Source: Tetranychus cinnabarinus
Lineage: Eukaryota > Arthropoda > Arachnida > Trombidiformes > Tetranychidae
NCBI GenBank assembly: GCA_022266195.1
Contig: WHVY01000002.1
Coordinates: forward strand, 8,943,001-9,007,000
Length of the DNA: 64,000 nt
Reading direction: 5' to 3'
A program made the translations under genes and the position numbers. Under the pieces are notes generated by a model. That model did no database searches and had not been told where the DNA came from. It saw only the letters and a list, made by a program, of their open reading frames with translations. Below, one piece after another: positions 54,729-64,000 of this stretch (position 1 is its first letter; the number at the start of each line of letters is the position of its first letter).

Positions 54729-57700
54729 TTATGTATCGATATTGTCAAAAGCTTCAAATTTGGCAATGTCTATTTTTTCGTCAGCTTTAAAACCAGGATA
54801 AAGACCAGTTTTACCGTTAACACGATTTAATCCCTTTGACCAACCATTCCAATGGTTACCAGCGATGCCTGAGTGTTTAAAATAAACAAAAAAACACAAT
54901 ATTAATAAAGAAATTTAAAAAATATATAATAATGGCTCATTACCAATTGTGTCTCCTATCTTCATGGGAATTTGACCTGGTTCAGGGTCATGATTTAAAA
55001 TTGCAATTTGATTGTGAGCGTTTTGGCCACCAAAATAATAAATATCATCAAGTGAATTATATGCATCATACCAATCGATGCGTGACTATGAATTAGAAAA
55101 ACAAAGATGAAAAATAAATCTTAAATTTGAATAATAATGTTTACAAAAAATATACCTTTTCATTATTAATATTTTCCAATCCTCTTGTTTGCATCAATTC
55201 ATAAGCTAATCGACAAACTTGAGAACTAAAAGTACAAACTAGATGATCACTTTCACTAAGTAACCAAATATCTAATATCACATTGCGAAGAGAATCAAGA
55301 GAATAACGAGACGTTAATCCAGCAGATTGGGCTAAAAGTATTAAAATAAAATAAAATAAAATATGATTATTGAAAGCGTTAAATATAAATAGTCTTCAGT
55401 ATTGTTAGAGATGCTACTTACCAATCTGTGAATCTCCGATGAAAGTAAATCCTTTCTCTTCAAAAGGTTTAATTTCCTCGCGCCATATATTTGTATCATC
55501 TGTAGCTAAATATATTAATCTTTCTATTTTATCGTTCTGGAAAATAAAAAATGAAAATTTTAGCCTTTTCTCCTTTGATACTTCATTGTTTAAATAATGT
55601 GATAAAAATAAACAAACCTTTCCAGAACGTTGTTGATAAATCTCTAAATTTTGAAAATATTGTTCAGCATATTTCATGTATTCTGTTAAGGAGTGGTACG
55701 ATGCTTCAGTACCAACTTTATCTGTTCGACGGACATGAATACCGATTATGGGACTTCTGAATTTAAACCTTTTTTTCGCATTTTCAAGAAACTTTTTCAT
55801 CTCTTGAGAAGGTCTCATAATGAAACCAAGAATTTGACCCATAAACCAGACAATTGGTGAGCCATGCAAGGTGATGAGCTTCTCTGAAATCTGCTCTGGA
55901 ATTGCTCGGGGTAGATAATCCATTCGCGGTCGAAGAGAATCAATGATTGGGAGATCAACGACCTAATAAATTAAAAAACATAAAAAATAATTAGATAATA
56001 AATAATAATCAAAAGAGAAACGGAAATTTCAAGGAGGCCAACCACAATTTTGTATTTCCCCAGTTTCAATTTCAAAATATCTCGTTCAACTTCGGAAGTA
56101 CAGCTTCGAAATCAACAATTACTTTTGGAAAATATTTTGGTATTTTAAAGTCAAAAAAGGAAGTTTATGAAGTTCTAAAGGAACTACAATCAATTTTGAA
56201 ATGATGAATAGATAATCAAATGAACATTAATCATGTTCTAAGACAAAAGTGACATTTGCGAGAAATGTATCTTGATTTTCACTCCAGTCTTTTATTTATC
56301 ATAGTGATTCATTGAACTTGGATCTAATAAAAAACCCTCATGATGATGAAATGTGATGAAGACTGTGTGATCAAGTTTAAGTTTAAGCAAAATAGAGTTA
56401 TTCTTCGACCAATGGAAGGAGAAAAGCTAACTCATTAATCAATATTTCCTAGTCCAATTTGATAACAAAGTAGACATGTATAGCATTACTAATGATATGG
56501 CAATAAATGCAGAGTTAGACACTGAAGAGAAATTTGAGTATTTGCATGTGCAGATGTATTTTTTAAGGTTTTTTTCACAGAACTGAGATATAAAGATTAG
56601 TTCATGGTTTGGTGTAGAAAGTTAATAAAATGAACCAATGCGTACAAGTGATATAAGAATCATAATCTAACCTGAGCTGTAACACCCTCAGACCAAGGTT
56701 TGTGAGTTTTACCATCAGCTGTTGTACATGTTCTACTCAGCGGTTGAAATATCAAGTTCCATGACGGTTCTCTAGAGCCATGAGCATTAGGATTTGGGGC
56801 ATAGCGCCAATTATTTGAATCTAGAATCATAGTTCTTTTTGTAGCAAGAGCAACAACCATACAATATGAGACATGATGCATTTGACATCCAAATCCACAG
56901 CCCTTGTTTAAACGACAAACTAACTTATTAGCAGTAGCGCAGTTTGGTGGGTTTTGTAGTTTATCAACCACACTAGTGAACAATTCGGTTAATTTTTTGA
57001 ATTCATTTTTACGCCATTCGTAATCACGATCTGACAGAGATTCTGAAAAAAGAGAAAATGATAATTAAAATCTGATAGGTAAAAAAGCAGGCAAATATGA
57101 TGTATCATAACAATACTTATAAATTTCTTCAACCAATATCTAGTATAAAAATATTGAGCAAGGAACATGGCTTTCGAGCTTACCTAAATCATACATAAAA
57201 CTGGCACGATGTTCATTGACAAACTTGAGAAGAGATACATTATGTTTGAAATGATCATTTAAGAAAAACCAAAGTTCATTGTAAGAATAGGAGACACGTC
57301 TCCTGGCTTGTTCATATTTGAGATTCGGTACGGATGCAAATAAATTTAAAGAGATTGAGGATGAAGATGAAGACGGTGAAGATGACAATGGTGCTAAGGC
57401 TGAAACTGGAGATGCTGGAATAGGTAGGTTAGCCTCACCAGGAAGGCCACCGTCTTTTAGGAGATCTGATGCTTTATTCAGCTGGAGACCCAATGGAATG
57501 TAATTTTGAAGAAGATTTCGAAGCTCTTCATTCTGTGCTCTCAAAGAATCTAATTCACTTGAAGCTCTGGAAAGACGAGCAAGGATAAGTTCACCATTTT
57601 CACTATTAATTAAACTATAATCGCCTTCAGTTCGTTTAAGGAGAGGTCCACCGATGAAAAAAATGAGAAGTAGCCAAACCAGAACAACACCAACTAAAAC

Positions 57701-57730
57701 ACGACCAGCATAAGCAAAATTAAGTGCCAT
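54729..57730 (-). CDS. FUT8: Alpha-1,6-fucosyltransferase
   Basis: Seven exons: 57184-57730, 56672-57042, 55618-55962, 55422-55536, 55156-55331, 54944-55085, 54729-54868; 611 residues (human 575). FUT8 transfers fucose from GDP-fucose to the core GlcNAc of N-glycans in the Golgi. Residues 8-28 form the type II membrane anchor ([18 protein letters not shown]), followed by a stem with a coiled-coil-like stretch and a Ser/Pro-rich insert (about residues 98-125) not found in vertebrates. Catalytic landmarks: [42 protein letters not shown] with Arg384-Arg385 for GDP-fucose, [19 protein letters not shown] and [14 protein letters not shown]. The C-terminal SH3 domain follows ([24 protein letters not shown]). 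All introns are short except intron 2 (709 nt). Intact. Confidence 0.97.
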
Positions 57731-59753
57731 CAGGAATAATGATAAGTGTCACTTTACCGGTATAATGGCATAATGTTTTACAGTTTGATCAATATTCAAA
57801 AAGAAATTGATTCTGAATATTATTCAACAGCAAGGATAATAAAATAGGAAGGGTATAACAGGCGATTTAGTTTACGTTATCCTGTCATAGCACATAAGAT
57901 CAATACTTGTGTTTGTACATCATAGGTAGATCATCTTATCAATCTTGAAAGAAGCTATTGATAAAAATTTATTATTCGTTTAATTACTCAAAGATAATCA
58001 AAAGAATAATAAATATCACATTGATTATAAGGGTAAGAAAGACTCATAAAGAAAGGGAAACAGAAACATTAAGTAATCAAATCAAGACGAGTAACAGCTT
58101 CTTACAAAATAAGACACAAAATAAATGTATAATGATCACAGATAAAGTTGAGTGTCACAAAAATTCGATACTTTGGCCTCGTTAATAATAAATACAGAAT
58201 AATAGGTAATTTTAAATGCACAAAGTCGACACTGAATTTAATTCAAGTTATCAGATGACTTGACTGATAATTTCAAGAAAATACAGTATACAATGTAATT
58301 TATACGCCATAAACATTGAACAGCCAACTTAGGGACCTCATAATGATTTAAAAAAATCAGCTGCATCTTCAGAAACATTAATTCAAGCTCAAACTAATTA
58401 ATTGATCCATCAAAGGTTTTTATGATTAAAATAATTAATCTAATAAAAGTAATTGCTGCTTAAAATATATAAATGTATTTCTGGCTCATTGTATACAATT
58501 TTTAATTATAAGATCATCCCTTTCCTCCCAGGTGAGTTTCAAATCATCGAGTGAAACATTGACGCACATAAAATTGTTTCATTTCTTTGATTGACTTATT
58601 TTTCTTTAATTACAACTCGTAACCTTAAATTGATTGACAATTTGCCTGAATCTTCATTGACGCAAATAAAAAATATGCTCAAAAGCTATTGTTTTAACTT
58701 CTTGTTGAGAAATTAGTATAAAAATGATTCTTTTTTTATAAAACGGTATCAATAAAGTAATGGTTTTTCATTAAGCAACAACTCAGCAAAAAGCAACACT
58801 ATTCTTGGTTACAAGCAACCCTTTCAAAGTCATTTGATGATTTATCTGGAAAATTTATATCATCATTATGCCTGAATTTGTACAACATGTTTGGATTAAA
58901 AATGAAAGCCATAAGTTAATAAATCGTCTTTAAAATGTAATAGGACGAATAGGCGTTATTTACATTCCATGAAGCAACAGTTTATTTTTCATTTTTTTAG
59001 GACTATTTGTCTTATCGATTTTCAGCGCGGTTCTGATCAAAAGCCTTTGATATAATCATGCACTTCTGGATGGAAACTATGAACAAAAGTTACAACATGA
59101 ATCACAAGACTTCAAGTTCATTTACAACAACGCTTGCTTAATAAAATCAAGTTAATCTCTCTTACATTATTACAGCTAGTGAACATTTTGCGACTTTCAA
59201 TCTTCAGTTGCATGATTGTATGAATACTTAGCAATTATCTAACGAAAGATTGAATCTAATTAATTGACTTTTGCTCGACTAAAATGTATTTTTTAGCTGC
59301 TTATCTTGTACTTGATTGAAAATTATAAGGTGTTGACTTTAAGTGTATCTTTTTTATTGTCACACAATTTTTGTTCACCGAGTCATTGTAACTTTGTTGT
59401 CTAAATAAGAAATGTTAAAATATCCTCTTAAAGCGAGTCTCATCTTCTGCTTCCTCTACTGTGAACGTTTGTTTCTGTTTTGTTTTCATTATTGCATAAA
59501 TTGTTAATTTATCGTCCGATAATCAACATAAGGTAAGTCTTTATTTAGATAATGAGTATTTTATAATAATAATGGAAAGACCCAGAATAAACATGAAAAG
59601 AGGTTTAATTTTTTGTTTAATTATATCAGACGCAGGTAATATCCTGACTGACTTAAAGCTATCGGTTGAATTTTTTGCTTAACCCTTGCGACAACTCTAT
59701 CTATAATGTTGTTGGTCGATTGAAGTGAATTTTAAAAGCAAATTATCCTCAGA
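57731..59753. other. Divergent intergenic region between FUT8 and the nuclear receptor
   Basis: 57740-58260 is the source of the near-identical block at 50700-51220 and includes the FUT8 promoter. The remainder (58261-59753) is AT-rich and leads into the nuclear receptor promoter. The 75-codon frame at 57958-58185, present in both copies, is Ile/Lys/Thr-rich and not coding-like. Confidence 0.5.
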
Positions 59754-61983
59754 ATGTCATCATTAATTCAAACAAACGAGCTGTGTCAGATTTGCTCTGA
59801 TGACTCAAGTGGAAAATATTTTGGTTTCCATTTATGTTCCCCATGTAAGGCATTTTTTCGTCGTAATGCTGATAAAGGACAGGTAAGGACTTAGAATTTA
59901 TTTCACTTTTTTATTTACATTTTATAAATACACAACAAGATACTAATGTTTTGCCATTTTTAATCTTTCCTTTCATCTCTGCTTTATAACCCTTAGATGT
60001 TTAAATGTGCTTTTATAAATAATTGTGATATAAATAAGATTACTCGGCGCCATTGTCGAAAGTGTAGATTGGATAAATGTTTCAAAATTGGAATGAGAAA
60101 ATTATGGAGCTCTATGGAAAATAGTGAGGTCGTAAAATCTGAAAATCTGGAAGAAGACGATGCCAATGAAATTTTACCGGAAAAACATCTAGTGACTCCA
60201 TCTCATGCTTCTTATGCTGCCTCTTCCAACGAAACCTTCGACTTTAAATTACCAAGTCTACCTGTTCGAAAAAATAATCGTATAAATTGTTATGGTCCAA
60301 ACATTACTTTGGTTCTTTACAATCTTTTAGATACTGGTTCTTTGCAAGATTTATTGGAAAGCGAAAATGACGAGCCAGTTCATGCATCATCGGACCATGA
60401 ATTTACGAGTCAAAATTCATTTCTAGAACAATACTCTGCTGATAATAATGGAAAACGGACTTGCACTGAAGATTCATGTGATTTTCACAAAGTCCGTCAA
60501 GAATATTTCACTTCAACGGGTTTCATTCAAGGCTGTGATAAACAAGTTGTCTTGGGAGCTTTGAGCCAACCATCATGTGAAAATGAATCATGGCAGTGGA
60601 AGATTCATCATCTTATTATTGGAGCAAATTATACACCAATTGACATTCGATCTGAACTCGTTTCAAATTGTATGGCCCTCAGTTTTATCGAATCAGCAAA
60701 AATTGATGAACTTCAGCAGTTTGCACTATCAATATGTTCAATCTACAAATGTGAGCTTCCACTTACACTTGATATTGCTGGGTTTCTCAAAGTTTGTGAA
60801 TATTGTCTCAATCGTTTGGTTCCAGCTTTAAATACTGTTTCTTCCTATTCATCGCTTCCAATTGAGGATAGAATGTATCTGATAAAAAGAAATTTTGTGT
60901 GTATCCTTGCAATGAAAACTATACCTCATGTTGATTTAAATATGGAAACATTTCAGGTAAATTCAAGTACTGTGTGGAAAATTAAGCTTAGTCCTTGTTT
61001 TATTATCGTAACATATTATCGCATATCAGACAGATTAAGTTCAATCTAGAACCTCTTCGGCATAATTTATGTCAGATATTACCCATTATTGTTTTCATTT
61101 TCAATGCAGTTTATATACTTTTTATCAATGGTTGATAAACCAGACTTGATTGTATTGATCTTATTGGGAACATATTATCAGTAAAAAGATTGATACAAGA
61201 ATTGTCGCATACTTTTATCGATGCAAATTAAAAATTAATATAATTGAAAAAGGCTCAAAAGCAAGAAAAAATATAAGCATAAACCCAAATCTTGGGTTTT
61301 GTTGGTAGAAAATATTACTGATTAGGAAATGAAAAGCCTTGTATTACACTCCAATAGATTAGGTTAATATAATTTTTATCAATTTGTTTGTTTACTCGTA
61401 GTGATAATATTAGATTGATAATAATAGATTGAATTGATACTTAATTTGCCACGTCGTATTATCTGTATTAACAAAAAGACTAACAAAATGATTTTTTATT
61501 TCGATTTAGGTGCCTAAAACACCAGTTTCTTGGCCTTTAAGATCACTTCGACTACTCCAAGATTCAGCTTATGAAGCCTTAATCAATTTTATACATTTTT
61601 TGCCTCCAGACTTGAGGAGATGTAATAAAGCAAATATGTTGATGCTCGCTATTATACTTTTCAATGCTGAAACTGAAAACGTAACTTGTATCGACAATAT
61701 AAGGTAAGTTGTAAAGTATTATTTTGCAAAACAAAATGGTCTTTAAATTGAATTTATTTTTCTTTCCAGGTTTCATCAATGCTATTATATCTATCTGTTT
61801 AAACGTTTTGTGGAATCCTTTTCTCCCGATGCTTGCGAAGCCAGGTCCGATTTTTATGATCTTATGATGAAACTCGGAGAATTTCAAGAAAATTTCAATG
61901 GCAGAGAGTTGATTCAAGAATTAGCCGATAACCACAGTGAATCTGTTGGTCCTCTAATGAGCGAAATCCTGGATTTGTACTAA
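59754..61983 (+). CDS. HR96-like (NR1J) nuclear receptor
   Basis: Four exons (59754-59882, 59997-60956, 61510-61703, 61770-61983), 498 residues. The DNA-binding domain is at residues 11-80 and both zinc fingers are complete: Cys11, 14, 28, 31 and Cys47, 53, 63, 66. Finger two (FKCAFINNCDINKITRRHC then RKCRLDKCFKIGM) closely follows the HR96/NR1J pattern. The P-box region is CSPCKAFFRR, whereas HR96 normally has ESCKA, so Glu-Ser is replaced. An intron splits the two fingers. A poorly conserved hinge of about 170 residues leads to a divergent ligand-binding domain with WPLRSLRLLQDSAYEAL and a final helix-12-like PLMSEILDLY. HR96 receptors regulate xenobiotic and lipid responses in arthropods; that role here is inferred from homology. 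Confidence 0.88.
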
Positions 61984-62469
61984 CCACACAAGTGATGAAA
62001 GAATGAAACAAAATTGGTCAATTTAAAGATTCAGCGCGTGTAGATACAGTATATGAGGTGTTTATGAACATAAATTGGAACGTGTACTTAAGCGACAATT
62101 GGTGCATCTGAGTGTATAGTTGGGCTAATAGAATGAGATTTAGTCCTGAAGACATGAAAGATGCAGAGTTAGAATCATTTGTAAATCAATATGCAGGATA
62201 TGTTGAAATTTCATCTATTATTGATATCTGAATATCAGTGAAAATTTCTAACATATACTTGTTTTCCTGCTAATTGCTTTTTGTCCGTTAATCAATAAGA
62301 GTTGATAATTTCAAAGTGATTCAAAGTCCACAATTATGAGATACTCTGGTTAGGTAAACTGATGATAGTTTCTGTAAAAAAATCCTTTCTTGTTTCTTTC
62401 AATTTTTTGGATGAGAAATAATCTAACCAGTGAAATCTATTGAGTTGAAATGTCCAATGTACTGAGCCT
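61984..62469. other. Convergent 3' flanks of the nuclear receptor and DEG/ENaC genes
   Basis: Holds the 3' UTRs of two convergent genes; no repeat or coding signal recognised. Confidence 0.5.
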
Positions 62470-63870
62470 TCAATATCGTGATCGAAGATGGTCTCTTTTG
62501 TATTTCGATGAAGCCCAAAGTATTTTGTCATTTTTTTGTTTCCCCTTTTGATTTGCTAGCTGATTCCAATACTGTATCGTATTGCTTAGTAATACTGTTT
62601 CGATTTCATTTTGAAATTTTGATTCCTGTTTCATCTTCTTCGATCTACTTTTAATGTATTGAATACTTTTGATGAGCTGATCAGACACAGAGAAGCCAAA
62701 CCAGATTCCAAGTATGCTACCAACAAAAATTAGGTATTCGCTCCATTGAAGTTTTGGATAAGCTTTCAAATACATGGTTGGAGTGCGAGGAGGCTCTAAT
62801 AAGATGAGTCCAAAAACATTTTTCGTTTTTCCAGGATAAATTTTACCCTCAACTCTGTAAGCAACTTTTTCACACTCATTTGCGTAAAATTTTTGGGTAC
62901 AATATTTTAAAATTTCATCTGGTGTTTCATCGTTATAATTTCCGTCTAATCCTGTTGTAGGTGTAAATCCCAAATTGGAAGGATACTTTCCCCATTCATA
63001 AACCATAGTTGGAACCAAAAAAGGATTTTTCTGTTTAAGCGATGAATTCAGTAAACATTCAAACATGGATTTCACTTTATCATAATATTGGCACTCGGTT
63101 TCATAAGGGTTCCTCAAGGATTTTGTAATGGTTTTGGTGTAACTAGCTGCTGCAACAGGAAACTCTCCAAGTTTGTGATCAATAATAAAGTAACTAGTAA
63201 AATCTGGTTCAGGCAAACTACTAGGATCAGCAAATCGTAAACCATAATAGGATCGTAAAGTGTTGTGTAAAGCACCAAAAATTTTCATACTCATCGTAGC
63301 CGTATCCATACTCATGTTAAACGGTTTGGAGTTTTGCAAACATGAAATACGAACATAGATGGCATATCCACTGAAATATCTTGAAAGCTGGCAGCTTTCC
63401 TTTAGAATGTCTTGACTGCTTTGACCCCAGATAATCGCTAAAATATTATCTCTTGGATCATCTGCTGACTTTTCAATATCTTCAATTGTAATGAAGGAGC
63501 ACAAAGCAAAAGACGACATGATGGGACCATTCTTAAAATCGTTTTCACAACTTTCAATAATTTGTTTAAGAGTAAAATTTTCACTGTTATTTTGCACCAT
63601 TGATTTACATATTGAAATCATATTCTCTGTTTTGAGATTGAAAATTTTAGTAAAATTAATAGCTGTGGCCAACGGTATCATTAAGTCAATGGCAGGTAAT
63701 TCAATCACATTTGAATATTTGTAAGAAACATCACTTCGCACTTTAAATTGTAAAAATCTTCTGGTTATGTCATAAAATTGCAGGAAACAACCAATTGTGC
63801 AAATCAAGTTTACGAAGGAAAATTTTGCCAAAATAATTCGCATCTTTTTATTTTTAACTACAAACTTCAT
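62470..63870 (-). CDS. DEG/ENaC (pickpocket-like) sodium channel subunit
   Basis: A single open frame of 466 residues from the ATG at 63870. The frame continues to a GTG near 63891 next to a possible AG acceptor, so a further 5' exon cannot be excluded. Degenerin/ENaC subunits form trimeric amiloride-sensitive cation channels with two membrane helices and a large extracellular loop. TM1 is at about residues 11-33 (ILAKFSFVNLICTIGCFLQF). The loop has 12 or so cysteines and the family signature KSLRNPYETECQYYDKVKSM. TM2 begins at WSEYLIFVGSILGIWFGFSV, where G-S-I matches the G/S-x-S filter position only partly and the GxWxGxSV tail is conserved. The C-terminal cytoplasmic tail is basic. The N-terminal His-Gly motif typical of ENaC/ASIC is not visible, which may reflect a missing first exon. 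Confidence 0.87.
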   Translation of the reverse strand: MKFVVKNKKMRIILAKFSFVNLICTIGCFLQFYDITRRFLQFKVRSDVSYKYSNVIELPAIDLMIPLATAINFTKIFNLKTENMISICKSMVQNNSENFTLKQIIESCENDFKNGPIMSSFALCSFITIEDIEKSADDPRDNILAIIWGQSSQDILKESCQLSRYFSGYAIYVRISCLQNSKPFNMSMDTATMSMKIFGALHNTLRSYYGLRFADPSSLPEPDFTSYFIIDHKLGEFPVAAASYTKTITKSLRNPYETECQYYDKVKSMFECLLNSSLKQKNPFLVPTMVYEWGKYPSNLGFTPTTGLDGNYNDETPDEILKYCTQKFYANECEKVAYRVEGKIYPGKTKNVFGLILLEPPRTPTMYLKAYPKLQWSEYLIFVGSILGIWFGFSVSDQLIKSIQYIKSRSKKMKQESKFQNEIETVLLSNTIQYWNQLANQKGKQKNDKILWASSKYKRDHLRSRY

Positions 63871-64000
63871 TTGAAAGTCCTTTGGTTTCACCTATTTTCT
63901 GGTAAAATTACGAGCTGATTGACTGGTAACGCATTGAAGATTCAAATTTCAGGCTCAGTGGTGTCTATGGTAATGGTGGTAATTTCACTTGGTTGAAAAC
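63871..64000. other. Upstream of the DEG/ENaC gene to window end
   Basis: 130 bases, AT-rich, presumed promoter or 5' exon/intron of the minus-strand channel gene. Nothing further can be said. Confidence 0.4.

Noticed and set aside
1..64000. CRISPR arrays, bacterial operons, prophage
   Set aside because: The gene structures are eukaryotic with spliceosomal introns; no regularly spaced repeats were seen.

Overview
The window is animal nuclear DNA. It is strongly AT-rich, most coding exons are split by short GT-AG introns (often 70-120 nt), and the gene set is arthropod: Spätzle, an HR96-like nuclear receptor, melanotransferrin, a DEG/ENaC channel and a serpin. Base composition, intron style and lineage-specific secreted families suggest a chelicerate, perhaps a spider mite such as Tetranychus. 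That assignment is inference; no marker gene proves it.

Left part (1-14200): the 3' part of a secreted orphan gene (family A, copy A1), a decayed exon of another orphan gene, then ZNF706-like, a Spätzle-like cytokine, a three-exon serpin with a mucin-like tail, and 3-hydroxyanthranilate 3,4-dioxygenase.

Duplication block (15100-22200): two tandem copies of a unit of about 3 kb. Each holds a secreted family A gene (minus strand), a secreted family B gene (plus strand) and a small membrane-protein gene (minus strand). A and B are divergent across a conserved intergenic segment of about 0.4 kb and seem to be remote homologues of each other. In the second unit, B has a nonsense codon and the membrane-protein gene is an internally deleted pseudogene. 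Between the units lie a decayed coding stretch and a mariner-like MITE.

Middle (22300-49300): CCT5 (chaperonin TCP-1 epsilon), then a GPI-anchored melanotransferrin-like gene of about 22 kb whose introns of 4, 5.9 and 9.4 kb contrast with its neighbours. The introns contain MITEs (one hAT-like, with perfect 103-bp inverted repeats and an 8-bp target duplication) and, on the opposite strand, an intronless ELOVL-like gene lacking the catalytic histidine box. Just downstream is a rearranged pseudogene copy of the melanotransferrin C-lobe, part inverted and part direct.

Right part (49500-64000): an orphan multi-pass membrane protein, a deleted duplicate of the 5' end of FUT8, a proline-rich secreted orphan, FUT8 (alpha-1,6-fucosyltransferase) in seven exons, an HR96-like nuclear receptor, and a DEG/ENaC channel subunit.

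The genes do not form one pathway. The best candidates for something undescribed are the head-to-head A/B secreted pair and the ELOVL-like pseudoenzyme nested in melanotransferrin. Exon boundaries were placed by eye from splice signals, frame and family homology, and no transcript data were available.
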